64,000 bases of DNA from Smittia aterrima (GCA_033063855.1 CP093830.1:18848854-18912853), one strand, 5' to 3'; numbered from the stretch's first letter, positions 21,654 through 31,274 are shown. Numbers and translations are program-made. Notes: generated from the sequence alone by a model not told the origin.

Positions 21654-21720
21654 ATGCGAGATCGTCTTCATTCAAATTGGTCAGTGCGGCAACAAGATCG
21701 GCAAAAAAGTTAGAGAATAA
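21654..21720 (+). pseudogene. Beta-tubulin N-terminal scrap
   Basis: From ATG 21654, allowing a one- or two-base loss after codon 2, the DNA reads as MR-IVFIQIGQCGNKIG, the invariant tubulin start (MREIV.IQ.GQCGN.IG), and ends in TAA at 21718-21720. Only about 22 codons are present, and they are frame-shifted. It probably arose by insertion of a tubulin exon fragment, or by capture during the local rearrangement. Confidence 0.65.
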
Positions 21721-21763
21721 GCTCATTGCGCAAACCAATTGACTTCAAATTCTTTTTTTTTAT

Positions 21764-22110
21764 TTGCCTCGCAGATGGTTGTTACAAAAAATTCAAAGTT
21801 ACTACTCGTGGATTCGCTGCTGTTATTCAATATGGAGCCCAACGTCTTGAAACTGTATCGAACATAATATTTTCAAAATGGTTTGCTTGATCCATGGTCA
21901 GGAAGAGGTAAGAACGATTTAAATAACTGAAATTTAATAAACCGAAAAGTTACATTTAAATATTTTAGGAAATTGGCGATCGTTTAATGACAGAGTGGAT
22001 GTGATCATTATCCCGGAAGCAGCGCATCACATTGATTTGAGAGCTGACAATAAACTAGATCCAGCCAGCCAGGATTTAACTTTTTGAATTTAAATATTCA
22101 GCAAACAAAG
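21764..22110 (+). pseudogene. S28 carboxypeptidase C-terminal pseudogene
   Basis: The stretch matches exon 3 (second half), intron 3 and exon 4 of the intact gene at 4560-4937. The intron is retained, so it is a genomic duplicate and not a retrocopy. Damage includes a 23-base deletion near 21773, apparently between two CGCA direct repeats of the parent; an extra A before the LLDPW region that shifts frame; and loss of most of the sequence after the His motif. The 5' half of the gene is absent. It lies directly upstream of intact TRAPPC1, mirroring the intact-S28/broken-TRAPPC1 arrangement at 3349-5380. Confidence 0.88.
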
Positions 22111-22202
22111 TCTGAATAAAACATCCAAAAATTGCTATAATTTTTTAAATTGACAAAATATTTAAAGATCAAGCTAAGATTTCTCATTATTTTTTATTAT
22201 AC

Positions 22203-22692
22203 TCAAATGTTCTTCAATCCATAAAGCGGACATTGCTTAATAAACTCATCGAGCTTCACTTTGAACAGATCTGATGTGATGGGTGTTCCGGGTGTCCAAA
22301 GAGGGTTTCTTACAGCGTATTCTACAAATACTTTTGCGTAAAGCTGCTGAAGAATCTCTTTGACGCCTGTAGACGAGATGTCTGTGTTGAGAACGAACTT
22401 CAGCCCGGATGGAGTTTCGAAGTAGTGAAGGGCGTATTTGTTAGTTTTGTAGAAGAGAAAACCTTCTCGTGGATCGATCGGTGATATTTTGCTGACGAAT
22501 GATTTGATTGAGAACAGCGAGCCGTACATAAGTTTAGCTTCCTAAAATATTTCAGGATTAAAAAGTTTTCTTTGCTTAAGTTCAAGTATTTACTTCATCT
22601 TTTGTTATTCCTGATTGCTTCACTCGATTCCATTCGCCATAATAAAGCAGTGTTCCGTGTTTGTCGAAGATATAAAGATTGTAAATCGTCAT
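22203..22692 (-). CDS. Bet5: TRAPP complex subunit 1 (TRAPPC1, yeast Bet5)
   Basis: Two exons, 22692-22594 and 22541-22203, join at a codon boundary to give 145 residues, exactly the length of human TRAPPC1. The N-terminus MTIYNLYIFDKHGTLLYYGE is the longin-like start of Bet5-family subunits. KLMYGSLFSIKSFVSKISP, GFLFYKTNKYALHYFETPSG and KFVLNTD follow as in human TRAPPC1. The subunit is part of the TRAPP core, which activates Rab1/Ypt1 in ER-Golgi transport. DNAJC9 starts 200 bases upstream on the same strand. A deleted relic of this gene sits at 5018-5160. The copy here is intact. Confidence 0.95.
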
Positions 22693-22893
22693 ATTTTAAT
22701 ATTTACTAATTTCTCTTCACAGGAATGATAAAGTTTTTGGTTTTGAACTTCAACTTCGTTAAAATGGAAGACTCGAATTTAAAAGAGCAACGATTTCTTA
22801 GTCTAGCGAATAATTTTATTAAATGTTTATTTTGCTTTAATGCTCAACGGAGCCATGAAAGTAACAAAGCAATTACATGAAATGAGTGATCAA

Positions 22894-23879
22894 TTACTTG
22901 TTACGTTTTGAAACTCGGCCAGCTTTGATTGGAGTTTCTTTTCGTTCCTTTCCTGGTACAGTCTTCTTTTTCGTTCCCTGGGTTCGCTTTCCTAAGTCTT
23001 TCACATCGATAGCGTATTCTTCATCGTCATCACCGCCGTATTTTTCCATCAACTTGTCCATGAAAGAGCCGAAGTTACCTGCTCGCTCTTGCCCACGTTT
23101 CATGATTTGCATTGCCAAGTCGTTTCCACTGTTTTGCTGATCCATTTTCTCTTTGATTTTGGCTGCCTCCTTAAACTCACGAGCATATTTCTTGTGTCGA
23201 CGATCACGTTTGGCTTTCGGCTCTTTTGTGAACGCTTTGTATTCTGGAACTTCTTCGTTCTGAATCCATTCTTTAACAATTGTCTCGAAGCGAGGCTCAT
23301 CTTCGATTCCCATGAACGGAACGTGTTCCATGATGTAATTGATGCATCCTTGACCGTTGTTGTAAGCCTTTTTGAGATCAGTCTTTTCTAATTCAGACCC
23401 TACAATAAAACAATAAGAATCAAAGACAGCAGAGGAATAAAATTATCCACAAAACTTACCAACATACTCATTTCGATAATTGTCGATATCTGCTTCTGTG
23501 ATTGGTTTGAAGAGGTTCTTGAATGCTTCGAGCCATGTTGATCCAAACTGATCGTCATCATCGTCATCGACGATTCCTTGTTCATCGTATAAGCCTCGAC
23601 GACCGTCATCCGAAAGAACTTCATTGATTTTAGCAAGGACTTTGAATTTTTCGGTAGCTTGTTCTTTCTCTTCTTCAGGAACTCGATCAGGATGAACCTT
23701 GAGTGCTTGTTTGTAGTAAGCTTTCTTCACTATAATGATAATTCGATTAAGTCAAGTAATTTAGAAGTTATAAATTTTTGTTTACCTTCAGCAACTGTCG
23801 CTTTCTTTTCAATCTCGAAAATCGCGTACAAATCTTTGGTTCCGAAGAACTCTTCGCATGATTCTAATGTCGATGGCAT
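22894..23879 (-). CDS. DnaJ homologue DNAJC9
   Basis: Three exons, 23879-23786, 23729-23460 and 23399-22894, give 289 residues. The start MPSTLESCEEFFGTKDLYAI leads into a J domain with KKAYYKQALKVHPDR; HPD is at residues 44-46. An acidic IVDDDDDDQFGSTW stretch follows. The C-terminal half has the conserved NGQGCINYIMEHVPFMGIED and EWIQNEEVPEYKAF blocks of DNAJC9 and a Lys/Arg-rich tail ending KAGRVSKRNK. DNAJC9 is a nuclear HSP70 co-chaperone that also binds histones H3-H4. It is transcribed towards TRAPPC1 and divergently from the DENN gene 334 bases away. No defects were seen. Confidence 0.95.
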
Positions 23880-24213
23880 CCTTGCTATCTGAACAAACTA
23901 AATAAACTGCGCTCTAATGGGTTTTTAAGATATTACAAAAATATAAACGGAGATTGTCTCGATTTCGGAATAAATATTTGCGGCGGGAAATTTGTTTTGA
24001 AGCGGTTAGCAGGGTTGAGTTCAAATTGAATAAGGGGAAATCCTACGATCAATTTTTGTTATTAATTTCGTTCAACGTAATTTTCTTCATTTTCTTCTTT
24101 ATATTAACAAGAGTTTATAAACATAAACCAGTTCCTAAGTAAGATGTAGATGAAGTTTAACTGTTCGGTTCCTTTTAAGTCGAAACTTGATATCGCGAGA
24201 AGCCGTAAAAGCC
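23880..24213. promoter_or_regulatory. Divergent promoter region between DNAJC9 (-) and DENND2-like gene (+)
   Basis: Only 334 bases separate the two start codons, so both promoters and 5' UTRs must lie here, unless there are unseen leader exons. No TATA box at a convincing distance was found, which fits housekeeping genes. The open frame 23954-24142 shows no domain. Confidence 0.55.
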
Positions 24214-27062
24214 ATGAATCAAGTCCAGTTGTTGAAAAATAGATTTGAGAAGCTAAATAATGATATCGAATCATTAGATATAACTCCACTTCGCTTGAGA
24301 AGTGATCAGCCAAAATTTAAGCGGTCTGCAACTTGCATAGACTTTAGTAAACTGAAATTAAAAGAAACTGAGAAAGTGCCTAAAAAGGAAGTGAAAGAGG
24401 AAACCGTTCGGCCGATTTTTCAGAGGCAGCTAAGTAGCTCGAGTAACTCATCATACAAAAGCATAAAACGATCGCCTGCCTTTCGTGCTGATGCCCAAAA
24501 ACGCGCAAGTGTTGTGAAAAGTATGACAAAAGATGATTCAACAAAGAAGAAGCCAGAAGTCGACGAACTCGAATATTTAAGCACCTCTGCAACTATCAAG
24601 AAAGCTTTGCTCAAGCCTTTGCCTACTGGATCTCCTCCGAAGAAACCACCGAGAACTTTTTTGTCGCCGCAATTTCCGAAAAAGGAAAGCTCACCCGATC
24701 CAATTCAAAATCGTTTGGTGAAGCTCAAAATAAGTCCAAATACTCTACCGAAGAAAGCTACAAAGACTGAAGATAAGAAACATATCGGCGGCTTACTAAA
24801 TTGCATCATATCTCCTTGTTCTATCGATCCTATCTACTACGAACAAATCAGAAAGGAACAGAAAACTAAAACCGAAGAGACAATCTACATGGAGCCCTTT
24901 GCTCATTTAAAGAAAGATTTTATCAATAACAATCATCAAGAGTGCTCGAAGCCTAAAGAAGAGCTTCACTACATGTGTACAGTGCTGGATCCACAGTCTC
25001 CTGAAATCAACGGTAACACGTCAAAGGATGAAAGAAGAAGCTCTCTAGAAACATCAACTTCTGACTTGGAAAACTATGACAAAGTGAGTAAAATTCTTAA
25101 ACGGTTTCTTTCATTTGCAATTTATTTCTCAATGCCACGATTCAATTGAATTTTACGATTTCAAACCTTGCTGCAGTTTTCATTCTCACGCGTTTGTTCT
25201 TGTAGATTAATCTTCTGTTTGGCGTTGTGTACGATGAGAAGCACCGCGATAACATCATCGATGAAACTTCTCAGTCTTCGAATGATTCATCAAAGAGCCC
25301 AGCTCGACGAGGCGTGTCGCGGTCGCTAACCGAGAAGAGAAAGAATTATGTACGACGAATGACTCAAATCTCTATCAACTTCGACCAAAATGATATCAAC
25401 ACAATGAATTATGGGAGCTTGAAGCAATTGCCTTCCGCTGCATCAAAAATATCACAATTTCAGAACATAATCGACGCGCACAAAGTGAAAGAGTCGATGA
25501 ATTCTATTAAGCAGAAAGAAGAAAAATTGTTTGACATGGTGTTACTTGTCGGATTTGATGTGACAAAGATGAGCTCGTATGTCAAGACAGTTTTCCCGAA
25601 GACGGCAAAGCCTCCTCCGATGATTGAAGAGTTTATTTATCCAACATCTAAACTACCATCGGACCTCATGACGAAAGAAAATCAAAACTTCAGTCTCATT
25701 TTGACTGATGAGTACGGAGCTCATTTGTACGGATACTGTCGACAAGTGGTTCCAGAAGGTTTTGAGATTTGCTTGCCATTGACTTATTGCGTGATCAGCA
25801 AAGTCAAAGCGACAGGATTCTACTTCAATGTGCTGAAGGAAATTGAAATGAGACATGGACAACCTGAAACGCACATTAACTTCTTGTTGAGTCAGCTTCA
25901 AAGTCAACCAGTTCCTAAAAGCGGAAAATTTCTTCACGCCAAATTAATGGAATCGCCGGCTGCTAAGAAATTTCCTGACATTGCGAAGAAGCCAGATCGT
26001 GAAGCGATTCAGAAATCTCAAACAAGATTCAACAAAAGATTGAGTTTGGAATCGCCAGAGTGGCTGCGATTAGAGAACTCGCCAGAATCGAAAGCTCCAT
26101 TCGATCTAAGCTTGATCAATCGAAGCTTACTTGACAAATCAAAGCGAATTGATGAGATTTTAATTCGACGACCAAATGATTTGAGACTTGAAAATGGAGA
26201 GCTGAGCGTACTTTACGAAAATACGACCAGTGAATTGCTTGTGATAATCTTTGGATCTTTGTTGATTGAGCGAAAGGTGATCTTAGTTGGAAGAAATATT
26301 TCAAAAATCTCCTCGTGTATTATGGCTCTCTATTCGATTTTGTATCCGTTCCAGGTAATTCATTCAGATACGCTTTCCATCTCAAATCGTGACTAATTCA
26401 ATTTTATTTTACAGTGGCAGCACACAATCATAACAATTACTCCTGATAACTTGTGCGAAATAATCCAAGCGCCATTCCCCGTTCTTGCTGGAATTCTCAA
26501 AGATTCTGTGAATCTTTCGACGGTTGAGATCGAGGATGGCATTGTCGTTGATCTTGAGACAAAGTCTCTCATTAAAAAGTGTGGCGACGATTCAACGTTG
26601 ATACCTGAAACACTCAAGAAATCTTTATTGTTGTCGTTGAAAATTGTCGATGCTCTGGACCAAGGAAAGATGCTGTCAAATGTTCTCATTGCAGAAGCTT
26701 TTCTGCAATTCTTCGTGAAGATCTTCGCCAATTTAAGTACAAAGAGTTTCGTAAAGGAAAAGTTTATCGAAACGCACAGAGATGAATCAGTTAAATTCTT
26801 TCTCGACTGGTTCCTTGAAACTGTCATGTTCAAAGAATTTTTGCGAAAGAAGATCGATCACGACAAGCTCCGAGAAGAAGGTGCGACTGACTCAAACTTT
26901 TTCGATGTCTATAACACAAAGGTTTTAGAGAAATCGGTGACAATCAGTACACAACAACAGAGAAAGAATGTCGAGCTGCTGATGAAGAATTCACGTCAAT
27001 TGAACAAGAAAAGGAACTTTAAAGATAGAATCAAAGACTTCTGGGGCAGCAGCAGCAGCTAA
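24214..27062 (+). CDS. DENN-domain protein, DENND2 type
   Basis: Three exons, 24214-25083, 25206-26354 and 26415-27062, join at codon boundaries to give 888 residues. The first about 310 residues are low-complexity, basic and Ser/Pro-rich (for example PLPTGSPPKKPPRTF). The DENN module starts near LFDMVLLVGFDVTKMSSYVKTVFPK (uDENN), continues with FSLILTDEYGAHLYGYCRQV, ICLPLTYCVISK and SELLVIIFGSLLIERKVILV with WQHTIITITP (core DENN), and ends with dDENN helices. DENND2 proteins are exchange factors for Rab9 and relatives in late-endosome/Golgi traffic. DENND2 subgroup membership is judged from the long N-terminal extension and overall order; DENND1 or DENND3 are less likely. ATG 24214 is the first in frame (an upstream TTG is not used). 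Confidence 0.82.
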
Positions 27063-27488
27063 GAAGGAGTTACTCTTGCCACAATGATATTTAACTTCTA
27101 TACATTTCCATTAATAATTTTTCGAAATGTTCTCTCTTTCTCTTTACAAACCTTCCGTCCTGTTAACAATGAATGAAACAATTGATAGTTATTTTAACAA
27201 TTTAAGGACTCGCATTTTAAAACGCACAAAAAAAGTAGAAAAGCATTGATTGAGAGTCCTTGATAGTATTTTAAATTTACGCAATTCCTTGTGCCTTGAA
27301 ACGAGAAACAGTGAATAAAATGATTGTAAACAAGAATGTCGTTGATACTTTAAAAACACATTCCAATTGAAGATCTGTTAACAAATCGTTGATGACACGT
27401 GAACTTCGCGACATAAACAATATTTAAGTAAATATTTTTAGGTTTAAAATTCACTTGAAGATAAATTCCTATCGAGATAAGACGGAAA
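27063..27488. other. DENND2-like 3' UTR and intergenic DNA
   Basis: AATAAA at about 27313 is a candidate poly(A) signal for the DENN gene. The remainder should hold the promoter of the TIL gene; no clear TATA was placed. No gene is visible. Confidence 0.55.
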
Positions 27489-28021
27489 ATGAAGAAATTC
27501 TTGATATTTATTTTTGTTTCGTTCTTTGGTAAGAGCAAGTTATTAGGTTTTCTTTTAAATATTTATTAGCAATTTTTTAAAACAAAGTTTTAGCAGTTGA
27601 AGGTCAAGACACTTGTAAGTAGACATTTCTCCAGAATTTCCATTTTACCAATAAAGAACTCGCAGGTCGCTGCAGGGAGAATGAGATTCTTATAAATTGC
27701 GGTAACAGATGTGATGCAACTTGCGACGAGCCCCATAAAATATGCCCATTGTATTGTGCTCCTGGTCAACATTGTAAATGCGAAGCTGGATTTGTTAGAA
27801 ATTGTAGAGGAGATTGCATTCCAGAAAAACGTTGTCCTTGTCCTTGCAACGAGCATCGTCACTTTTGCGCCAATAAATGTGAGCCCACATGTGACAATTT
27901 AAATCCGACTTGTACCGAAGAATGTAAAATCGGTACAGCGTGTATCTGCGATGAAGGCTACGCAAGGAACGATGGCATTTGTGTTCCTAAATCAGAATGT
28001 TGTGATGATGACGACAATTAA
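27489..28021 (+). CDS. Secreted double TIL-domain cysteine-rich protease inhibitor
   Basis: Three exons, 27489-27528, 27594-27614 (only 21 bases) and 27666-28021, join in frame to give 138 residues. MKKFLIFIFVSFFGAVEG is a signal peptide. Two trypsin-inhibitor-like (TIL, family I8) repeats follow. The first runs from about CRENEILINCGNRCDATC to RGDCIPEKRC, the second from CNEHRHFCANKCEPTC to GICVPKSEC. Each has the TIL run of cysteines with a CxC and a 'C.P...C' end. The tail is acidic (DDDDN). Such proteins inhibit serine proteases in haemolymph, cuticle or saliva. The reactive-site residue lies between the middle cysteines, but the target cannot be predicted. AATAAA at 28060 serves as poly(A) signal. 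Confidence 0.88.
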
Positions 28022-28295
28022 GTTGAAAATTTTTCTTTATTAAGCTCATAAATATTTCCAATAAAAATTTAACTTTATCTGCATTTAATTATCGAGTTCA
28101 TTATCTTCGTCTGAGGTATCAAATTAATTTTCCTTCTGATAAAGTCCAGGGCCATCAAATTTTTTAATTTCAAATGAATTCAGTTTGGTAAATTGTCTTC
28201 CCAACTCATTTCGAACCGCTCATGTTCAAACCATATTCTGATTAAAAAACTCTTTAGTAACACTTGACACAATATTTATTGAAAAAAATGTTAGT

Positions 28296-28589
28296 TTATT
28301 GTTTCTTGTTCAAAGATTGTTTGACTTTCTCGATCATTTCTGGAGTGATGTTGAAAGGTGGGACTTGAGCGTTGGCACCGCCTGGGCCTCTTCCGATAAG
28401 GAGTGCGTTTTGTTCGATAAGTGCAACAGCAATTCCAATCAAAGTCACGTCAATGTTGCTGTCAATGTCTGCATGGATGTCAACATCAGCAGTGATGATG
28501 TCTCCGATGTTGTTATCCGAGACTTGAATTGGGCTGGCGATGGCAACAGCAGCGAAGGCCAAAAGAGTAATTGCAACTAAGAATTTCAT
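28296..28589 (-). CDS. Small secreted 'GDI' peptide, paralogue 1
   Basis: A single exon of 97 residues. The N-terminus MKFLVAITLLAFAAVAIAS is a signal peptide. The mature part starts PIQVSDNNIGDI, then alternating Val/Asp/Ala (ADVDIHADIDSNIDVTLIG), a hydrophobic stretch, a Gly-rich loop (GRGPGGANAQVP) and the C-terminal PEMIEKVKQSLNKKQ. There are no cysteines. Three paralogues with the same plan follow at 29057, 30149 and 30975 on the other strand. I do not recognise a named family; the size, secretion signal and cluster suggest a haemolymph or gut effector, which is inference only. A TATA box and initiator lie upstream. Confidence 0.85.
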   Translation of the reverse strand: MKFLVAITLLAFAAVAIASPIQVSDNNIGDIITADVDIHADIDSNIDVTLIGIAVALIEQNALLIGRGPGGANAQVPPFNITPEMIEKVKQSLNKKQ

Positions 28590-28645
28590 TTTGTCGATTT
28601 TTTTTTGGCGATTTCTATTGTAAACTTATCGTAAGCTTGGCACTG

Positions 28646-28684
28646 AACTGAATGGTTGAAATGAGAGATGTCGGTACTTTTATA
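28646..28684 (-). promoter_or_regulatory. Core promoter of GDI peptide 1: TATA box and initiator
   Basis: On the minus strand TATAAAAG lies at 28684-28677 and a TCAGTT initiator at 28651-28646, about 31-33 bases apart, the standard insect spacing. Transcription should start near 28650, about 60 bases before the ATG at 28589. A double GATA motif (AGATAAGATAA) lies further upstream near 28743-28753. Confidence 0.7.
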
Positions 28685-29056
28685 TTGGAGTTTTTATCAA
28701 TCAACTAAGGACAGGTTGAACCGTCATCTAATTGAAAATTTATCTTATCTTGAATGGCTTTTCCATAATCTGCTGGAGATTATCTTCCTGAATCATAATC
28801 TTCTGATGAATCAAGAGTCAGGAACTTCTTTAGAACGTCTTAAGTCGATTACCTTAGTCATCGCTTTTCTATTTGAATCCAAGATTGAAAAACTTGTCAT
28901 TTTTAAAATATTGAACGTTCATTTCACCTTATCAACTAGATTTCAATCAAAAAATTGATAAAGATCTTACATAACATCTTATGGAGTGTAAAATTAAAAA
29001 ATATGAGCAAGCGTTTAGTTCACGTTCTACTGTAGATTGAGGAAAAAGCTTTCATC
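28685..29056. other. Divergent intergenic region between GDI peptides 1 and 2
   Basis: Non-coding. It holds the GATA pair at 28743-28753 (minus), TTATCA near 28929 and TGATAAAG at 28956-28963, which may act on either gene. The frame at 28668-28958 has no domain and overlaps the promoter. Nothing else is recognised. Confidence 0.5.
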
Positions 29057-29260
29057 ATGAAATTAATTTTGATTTTACTTTTGGCATTCGTTGTTGCTAT
29101 TTTCGCTGGACCAGTTAACTTCTCAGAAAACAATGTTGGAGACATCATTAACATTCGAGTGAATGCCAATGTAAAAGCTACAAATACTGTTGATCAAACT
29201 CTTATAAATTTGGTTGTCGCGGCCGTCAACCAACAACGAGCCGCTATTCGTCTTACATAG
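29057..29260 (+). CDS. Small secreted 'GDI' peptide, paralogue 2 (short)
   Basis: A single exon of 67 residues. MKLILILLLAFVVAIFA is the signal peptide; the mature part begins GPVNFSENNVGDIINIRVNA and ends ...VVAAVNQQRAAIRLT. It shares the ENNVGDI core and 'NANVKATNTVDQTLINLVVAAVNQQ' with the paralogues, but lacks the C-terminal PEMIEK helix, so it is either a short family form or truncated by an early stop. No clear TATA box is seen upstream, unlike the other three. A GATA motif lies at 28956-28963. Confidence 0.75.
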   Translation: MKLILILLLAFVVAIFAGPVNFSENNVGDIINIRVNANVKATNTVDQTLINLVVAAVNQQRAAIRLT

Positions 29261-30085
29261 TTAGCTGAGTCAGCTTTGCTGACTAGACATTTGAAATAAA
29301 CAAAAAGTCATCCTCAAATCGTCTTTTACCTTTATCGATTTGTCAGCTTGATTGTTGATGTCATTTTTCTTTTACAGCAAATATCGATCAATAGTTGTTC
29401 CTATTCGTAATGATGGTTCTAAGAACAGTAGAGAGAAAAGAAGTAAACGACCGTTAATAGGAGATTGTGAATTCTCGATGATTTCTCCTTTGAGAAAAAG
29501 AGTTTTTCTTTCAAAACTCATCGATTGCAGTCAATTTCCCTCGTAGCGATAACTCAAGGCTCACCTTGTTCGCATGATCACTTTGAAAGATTACCGTCTC
29601 CTGATGATTGATATCGAAATTGCAATGAATCCTCGTTAATGACTACGCGAATAATTTTTATTGATATTGATCGCTCTTATCTCTCGAGCATTTTATTTTG
29701 TCTGCTTTGTGAGTCAGACAAGAAGCCGCAAAACTAAATTGGGGATTTTTGGACAAACATTCTAAAGTCGAGCAAAGCTTCATAGTTAAAACATAAAACA
29801 TCGTTTCCGAAACTTGATTAGTAACTTCGTAAAGTAATGTTATACTTGTAGCTTGTTGATTCTGTATAATTTATTTTTGATTGAATATCAACCTAAAAAA
29901 TAATTAATTCCTTAAAAGCCGATTTAAATCTTTGTTATATCAGCAATGCAGCATTGAAGTCGGCAGTAGAAGCTTTCGGCTCATATTAACAACGAAATAC
30001 CACACAAACTTCAACTAATTCATTTAAATCATTTTCATATTTCGATAAGATTAAGATCTCTGTGGAACAAATGATAAGGAATTGA
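29261..30085. other. Intergenic DNA upstream of GDI peptide 3
   Basis: Non-coding, about 0.8 kb. It has GATA motifs near 30044-30051 and 30074-30079, and a single kappaB-like GGGGATTTTT at 29741-29750. The small frame at 29352-29546 shows nothing recognisable. Confidence 0.5.
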
Positions 30086-30123
30086 TATAAAACATTTGAA
30101 ATTAATTCCCGGACAGTTCAGTT
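30086..30123 (+). promoter_or_regulatory. Core promoter of GDI peptide 3: TATA box and initiator
   Basis: TATAAAA at 30086-30092 and TCAGTTCGT at 30118-30126, about 32 bases apart. The predicted start near 30120 gives a leader of about 30 bases before ATG 30149. CGATAAGAT lies about 45 bases upstream of the TATA box. Confidence 0.72.
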
Positions 30124-30148
30124 CGTTACCGAAGTTACAACTTTCAAA

Positions 30149-30439
30149 ATGAAATCCTTCATCGCTATTACCCTGCTCGCTCTTATTGCTGCCGTCGCTT
30201 CAGCCCCGACTTCCATCACAGACAACAACGTCGGAGACATTGTCAACGTGAAAGCTAACTTGAAAGCTGATCTTGACAGAAATGTTGATGTTAGCCTATT
30301 CGCCGGATTGTTCGCCAGCCTAGACCAAACAGCAATCTCCATTGGCAGAAATCGCGGATCAGATGACGAAGTAGCAACTCCATTCAAAATCACACCTGAA
30401 ATGATCGAAAAAGTCAAGAGCATGATGTCCAAAGCATAA
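30149..30439 (+). CDS. Small secreted 'GDI' peptide, paralogue 3
   Basis: A single exon of 96 residues. The signal peptide is MKSFIAITLLALIAAVASA, with mature start PTSITDNNVGDIVNVKAN and a DLDRNVDVSLF segment. SIGRNRGSDDEVATPF corresponds to the loop of paralogue 1, and PEMIEKVKSMMSKA to its C-terminal helix. The close match of the last 20 residues to paralogue 1, on the opposite strand, shows a shared origin. No cysteine, no known domain. AATAAA at 30464-30469 is the likely poly(A) signal. Confidence 0.86.
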   Translation: MKSFIAITLLALIAAVASAPTSITDNNVGDIVNVKANLKADLDRNVDVSLFAGLFASLDQTAISIGRNRGSDDEVATPFKITPEMIEKVKSMMSKA

Positions 30440-30903
30440 TTTGTTTTTTTAATATTACAACAAAATAAAATTTAAACAAATTTGAATGTACAAAAATATT
30501 TTTTTCTTTTGAAGTTTAATTTAAACTTTTGAATCATTTTTCTTAACAAACGAGAACGTTAGATAATGATCGATGTCAACCAATTATTTGATAAGACATT
30601 ATTTCGATAAAAATCAAAAATCGCATTGATTCGATTTCTTTTCAAGTTGGCGCGTGATTAAGTTTCAGAAAATCTTTTTATTGCAATTTCCTTATTCGAG
30701 AGGCTCAGATAATTATAATTACGTCAATCTTGACGACAGTCATGTATTACTCAAGGTTTTCACAAAGAAGAGTCATAAGCTTCATCATGTCGATCATAAG
30801 CTCAGAGAAATAAAATTTATGATGCAACTTTGAGCGAAAAATCTTTGTTATCTGTGGATTAGATTTTAATCAGAAGACTGCGAAGCGCTCGATAAGATCG
30901 AAT
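30440..30903. other. Intergenic DNA between GDI peptides 3 and 4
   Basis: Non-coding; poly(A) signal for paralogue 3 at 30464, then AT-rich DNA with a CGATAAGAT motif near 30890-30898 just before the TATA box of paralogue 4. Nothing else recognised. Confidence 0.5.
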
Positions 30904-30947
30904 TATATAAGAATGGCATTTCTTCAAGTTTCCAGCGCATTTCAGTT
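30904..30947 (+). promoter_or_regulatory. Core promoter of GDI peptide 4: TATA box and initiator
   Basis: TATATAAG at 30904-30911 is followed by TTTCAGTTTG, with the TCAGTT initiator at 30942-30947. The spacing is slightly long, about 36-38 bases. It shares with paralogue 3 the upstream CGATAAGAT motif. Confidence 0.6.
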
Positions 30948-30974
30948 TGAAAGGTTCAACTATCAACACAAAAG

Positions 30975-31274
30975 ATGAAGTTAATCGCAGTTACTCTCAT
31001 GGCTTTGGTCGCCTTTGCTTCCGCTGGTCCAATTCAAGTTTCGGATAACAACATGGGAGACATCATCAATGTCGATGTCAACGCTGAAGTTGATATTACT
31101 ACAAACATTGAAGCAAGATTCATCAGCATCATCGTTTTGTTGATGGAACAAAACCTCGGAATCATTAATCTTCCTGGAGACGGAATTTCAGCTCCAAATC
31201 TTCCAAACCTTCCCGACTGGATCACTCCAGAACTGATTGAAAGAATTCGTGAACGTCTTCGCGAGCGAGAGTAA
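30975..31274 (+). CDS. Small secreted 'GDI' peptide, paralogue 4
   Basis: A single exon of 99 residues. Signal peptide MKLIAVTLMALVAFASA; mature start GPIQVSDNNMGDIINVDVNA; VDITTNIEARFISIIVLLMEQ follows the family plan. The loop differs (NLPGDGISAPNLPNLPDW), and the C-terminal helix PELIERIRERLRERE is Arg/Glu-rich where the other copies are Lys-rich. AATAAA at 31306-31311. The function is unknown; the loop and tail appear to be the fast-changing parts. Confidence 0.86.
   Translation: MKLIAVTLMALVAFASAGPIQVSDNNMGDIINVDVNAEVDITTNIEARFISIIVLLMEQNLGIINLPGDGISAPNLPNLPDWITPELIERIRERLRERE

Noticed and set aside
5738..27062. Functional pairing of Rab35 with the nearby DENN exchange factor
   Set aside because: The known Rab35 exchange factors are DENND1-type; this protein looks like DENND2. 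Proximity appears to be chance.
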